Of a stretch of 64,000 bases of DNA, positions 62,401 through 64,000 are shown piece by piece. Made by a program: the position numbers and the translations under genes. Origin of the DNA: Trypanosoma brucei gambiense DAL972 (taxonomy: Eukaryota > Euglenozoa > Kinetoplastea > Trypanosomatida > Trypanosomatidae); NCBI RefSeq assembly GCF_000210295.1, contig NC_026744.1, forward strand, positions 4,292,617 through 4,356,616. The letters run 5' to 3'. Each line of letters opens with the position of its first letter. The first letter of the stretch is position 1. The notes beneath the pieces are model-generated. The model was not told the origin of the DNA, made no database searches, and saw only the letters and a program-made list of their open reading frames with translations.

Positions 62401-62553
62401 TGTTTGTGTGTAAATAACCCTTTTCCTTCTTTTTCTTTCCTTCCTTTCTTTTTTTCTTTTTCTTTTTTTTTTCTATTCCAATTCTCATTTCTCTTAAAAC
62501 TTCTCTGTTATTATTCCCGTCTTTTTGGTCTTTTTCTTTTTTTTACAATTGGG
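56869..62553. other. 5.7 kb low-complexity island without genes
   Basis: No coding frame of normal composition on either strand. Next to the LC7 gene a (TTTG)n-(TG)n tract in the sense strand (about 56957-56988) leads to an AG and should serve as its splice acceptor. Beyond it lie TA runs (57757-57775, 59409-59426, about 61319-61340, 61391-61414), AAT/ATT triplet runs (about 58301-58318, 59041-59060, 59619-59640, 60395-60415, 60815-60950), TTTC/TTTTC runs (about 60222-60240, 62155-62185), GAAA/GGAA purine runs (61490-61690) and TnAn junctions (57110-57122, 59214-59232, 59958-59971, 60340-60356, 62282-62300). The island runs into the scaffold gap. Confidence 0.87.
59393..59426. repeat. Compound (CA)n(TA)n microsatellite
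   Basis: About eight CA units followed by nine TA units, the third clear example of this compound type in the window. Confidence 0.95.
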
Positions 62554-62653
62554 NNNNNNNNNNNNNNNNNNNNNNNNNNNNNNNNNNNNNNNNNNNNNNN
62601 NNNNNNNNNNNNNNNNNNNNNNNNNNNNNNNNNNNNNNNNNNNNNNNNNNNNN
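62554..62653. other. Assembly gap of 100 N
   Basis: Exactly 100 N, the usual placeholder for a scaffold gap of unknown size. It removes the 3' end of the membrane-protein gene and its 3' UTR. Confidence 0.99.
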
Positions 62654-64000
62654 CTCCTAAGGCAGAACGGATGTATGATAGCAGTATAACCCGCAGCAGC
62701 AGTAGTGGCAAATGCCGGAAGAACCCCAAAAGCCACCAGACGAGACATCAACCATGCTAGGCATACCGAGAGCGCTAGAAACGGAGGTCCAGCAACATAT
62801 CCCACATCAGCACAGGTAAACAGCAACAAAGATGCAAATGAACCAACGAAACTGGCTGCCTGAACAAGTTCTCGTACAACAAAAGAGGTAGTGACATTCA
62901 AAAGGACACCATAAAGCAGACGGAAGTCGTCCACTACCAACATGGCTGTTGAAACGAGTAACACGACGTGAGGAACTTCCCACACACCACGAAAACAAAA
63001 CACAACTAACAGCGAAGAAACTGCGATTGCATGAAACGACATGAGCTTCAGCATCATGCACTTCCCACCTAAAAGATTATCCACAAACGGATTCGTCCTA
63101 AAAACATTGTATGTTTCATGGTGTAACATTAGCATGCTGATAATAAAAACGGCAAACACATGCACCACTGCACGCCTCAATCCAAATGAAGAATTCGATT
63201 CAGAAACCAAAGCTTCGGGGACAAAAACATCGCTTGGACTACCCTGAACCAAATGAACCTCACTGCCACAAAACAAGCACCTAAATACATCACCATCAAC
63301 GAAGACGGGAAATTCCTCACTACAGTAAGAATCCCATCTGCCAGCAGCGACAACTGGTTCGTCAACAAAACGTTCTGCAGTAACGCTATGCAATCCATCG
63401 AGAGTACCGTAGGTCCTTTCCAATATCGAACTATCACCGTTCCCACCGAAAGGCCCTCTTCCTGCACCCAACAGCGGTTCTTGATCACCACAGTCAGCAA
63501 CACAACAGTCTCCCGTCGCCACTAATTTAGAAGAACGTAGACCACTAACAGACCTACGCACATCAGTTACCGCACTGACAACTCCAACACACCCACAATG
63601 AAAACTATCAACCTTTTCCTTAAGCGGCACATCTCGATCCACGCCAACACAAACAGATGGCTGCATCGACAAAACTCCGTATTCAATCTCTTTACTACCG
63701 CTTGAAAATGCACCCGCAGTAGTGAAGCGGGACATACTATGCGATGAAGAGCGTGCTGAAAATATTGTTGCGCCCCTTCGGAAATCCCTTCCAGTAGAGT
63801 GCCGTGCTAAATACTCCTCATTTTCAATCACCGCTCTACTGGTAGTTTCAGTCTTCAGAAATAAATTCACACAAGAAACAGACACAACGTCATCATCGCT
63901 ATCCATCAAAATATCTCGAACGTGCTCCACAAGACTCGCACCGTCACTTGCAGCAAGGCCGTGGTCCGACCCATCTACCTCTTGGCTGCCGAACCACGTT
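62654..64000 (-). CDS. Multi-span membrane protein, incomplete at both ends
   Basis: Not recognised. An open minus-strand frame of about 449 codons from the window edge to the gap. No ATG lies before about residue 32 of the visible part (the first frame codon sometimes taken as a start, 63930, is GTG), so the true start is outside the window; the stop lies in the gap. The first 270 residues are polar and Ser/Asp/Gly-rich, with a cysteine pair (CLFCGS) near 63280. Then about six hydrophobic segments follow, the first VHVFAVFIISMLMLH. It could be a transporter-like or organelle membrane protein. Orientation matches the rest of the array. Confidence 0.7.

Noticed and set aside
62494..62553. Continuation of the membrane-protein frame through the N gap
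   Set aside because: The gap size is unknown, so the frame beyond it is arbitrary, and the sequence on the far side is simple repeat.

Overview
The window looks like nuclear DNA of a kinetoplastid, most likely an African trypanosome of the Trypanosoma brucei type. Evidence: every supported gene is intronless and on the minus strand, in one head-to-tail array about 64 kb long. Short 5' leaders follow long pyrimidine tracts ending in AG, the signature of spliced-leader trans-splicing. Intergenic DNA is AT-rich and full of CA/TA microsatellites. The proteins include kinetoplastid hallmarks, such as a UBA-tailed myosin and an HMG-type kinetoplast-associated protein. Species and chromosome cannot be fixed from the sequence alone.

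Transcription runs right to left. In transcription order: a 5'- and 3'-incomplete multi-span membrane protein (62654-64000, cut by the window edge and by a 100-N scaffold gap); a 5.7 kb low-complexity island; a roadblock/LC7 dynein light chain; a 1068-residue orphan protein; two small membrane proteins; a small frameshifted gene; a coiled-coil orphan; a WRAP53/TCAB1-like WD40 protein; a 3-hydroxyisobutyryl-CoA hydrolase; a basic zinc-ribbon protein; a 3.5 kb island; a protein with four cold-shock-like repeats; a small basic zinc protein; TMEM18; a small unknown; TYW3; an enolase-4-like pseudoenzyme; an HMG-box kinetoplast-type protein; CKS1; a membrane-anchored TPR protein; SHQ1; a WDR82-like WD40 protein; a 4.0 kb island; cornichon; an importin-4/5-type karyopherin; an NFX1-type zinc-finger protein; a short Qa-SNARE; and a class XXI myosin.

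As expected for a trypanosome array, neighbours are not a functional operon, but themes recur: H/ACA RNP biology (SHQ1, WRAP53-like), tRNA modification (TYW3), vesicle traffic (SNARE, cornichon, myosin), nuclear transport (importin), cell cycle (CKS1), mitochondrion/kinetoplast (HMG protein, possibly the cold-shock-repeat protein, HIBCH), and flagellum/dynein (LC7, the enolase-like protein). The least explained parts are the three long islands without genes (14955-18954, 36994-40497, 56869-62553), the frameshifted mini-gene at 49738-49970, the catalytically dead enolase-like protein, and several orphan proteins. No tRNA, rRNA, CRISPR array or transposon was found. All family assignments come from reading motifs by eye; no database search was run. 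Start codons were chosen as the first in-frame ATG.
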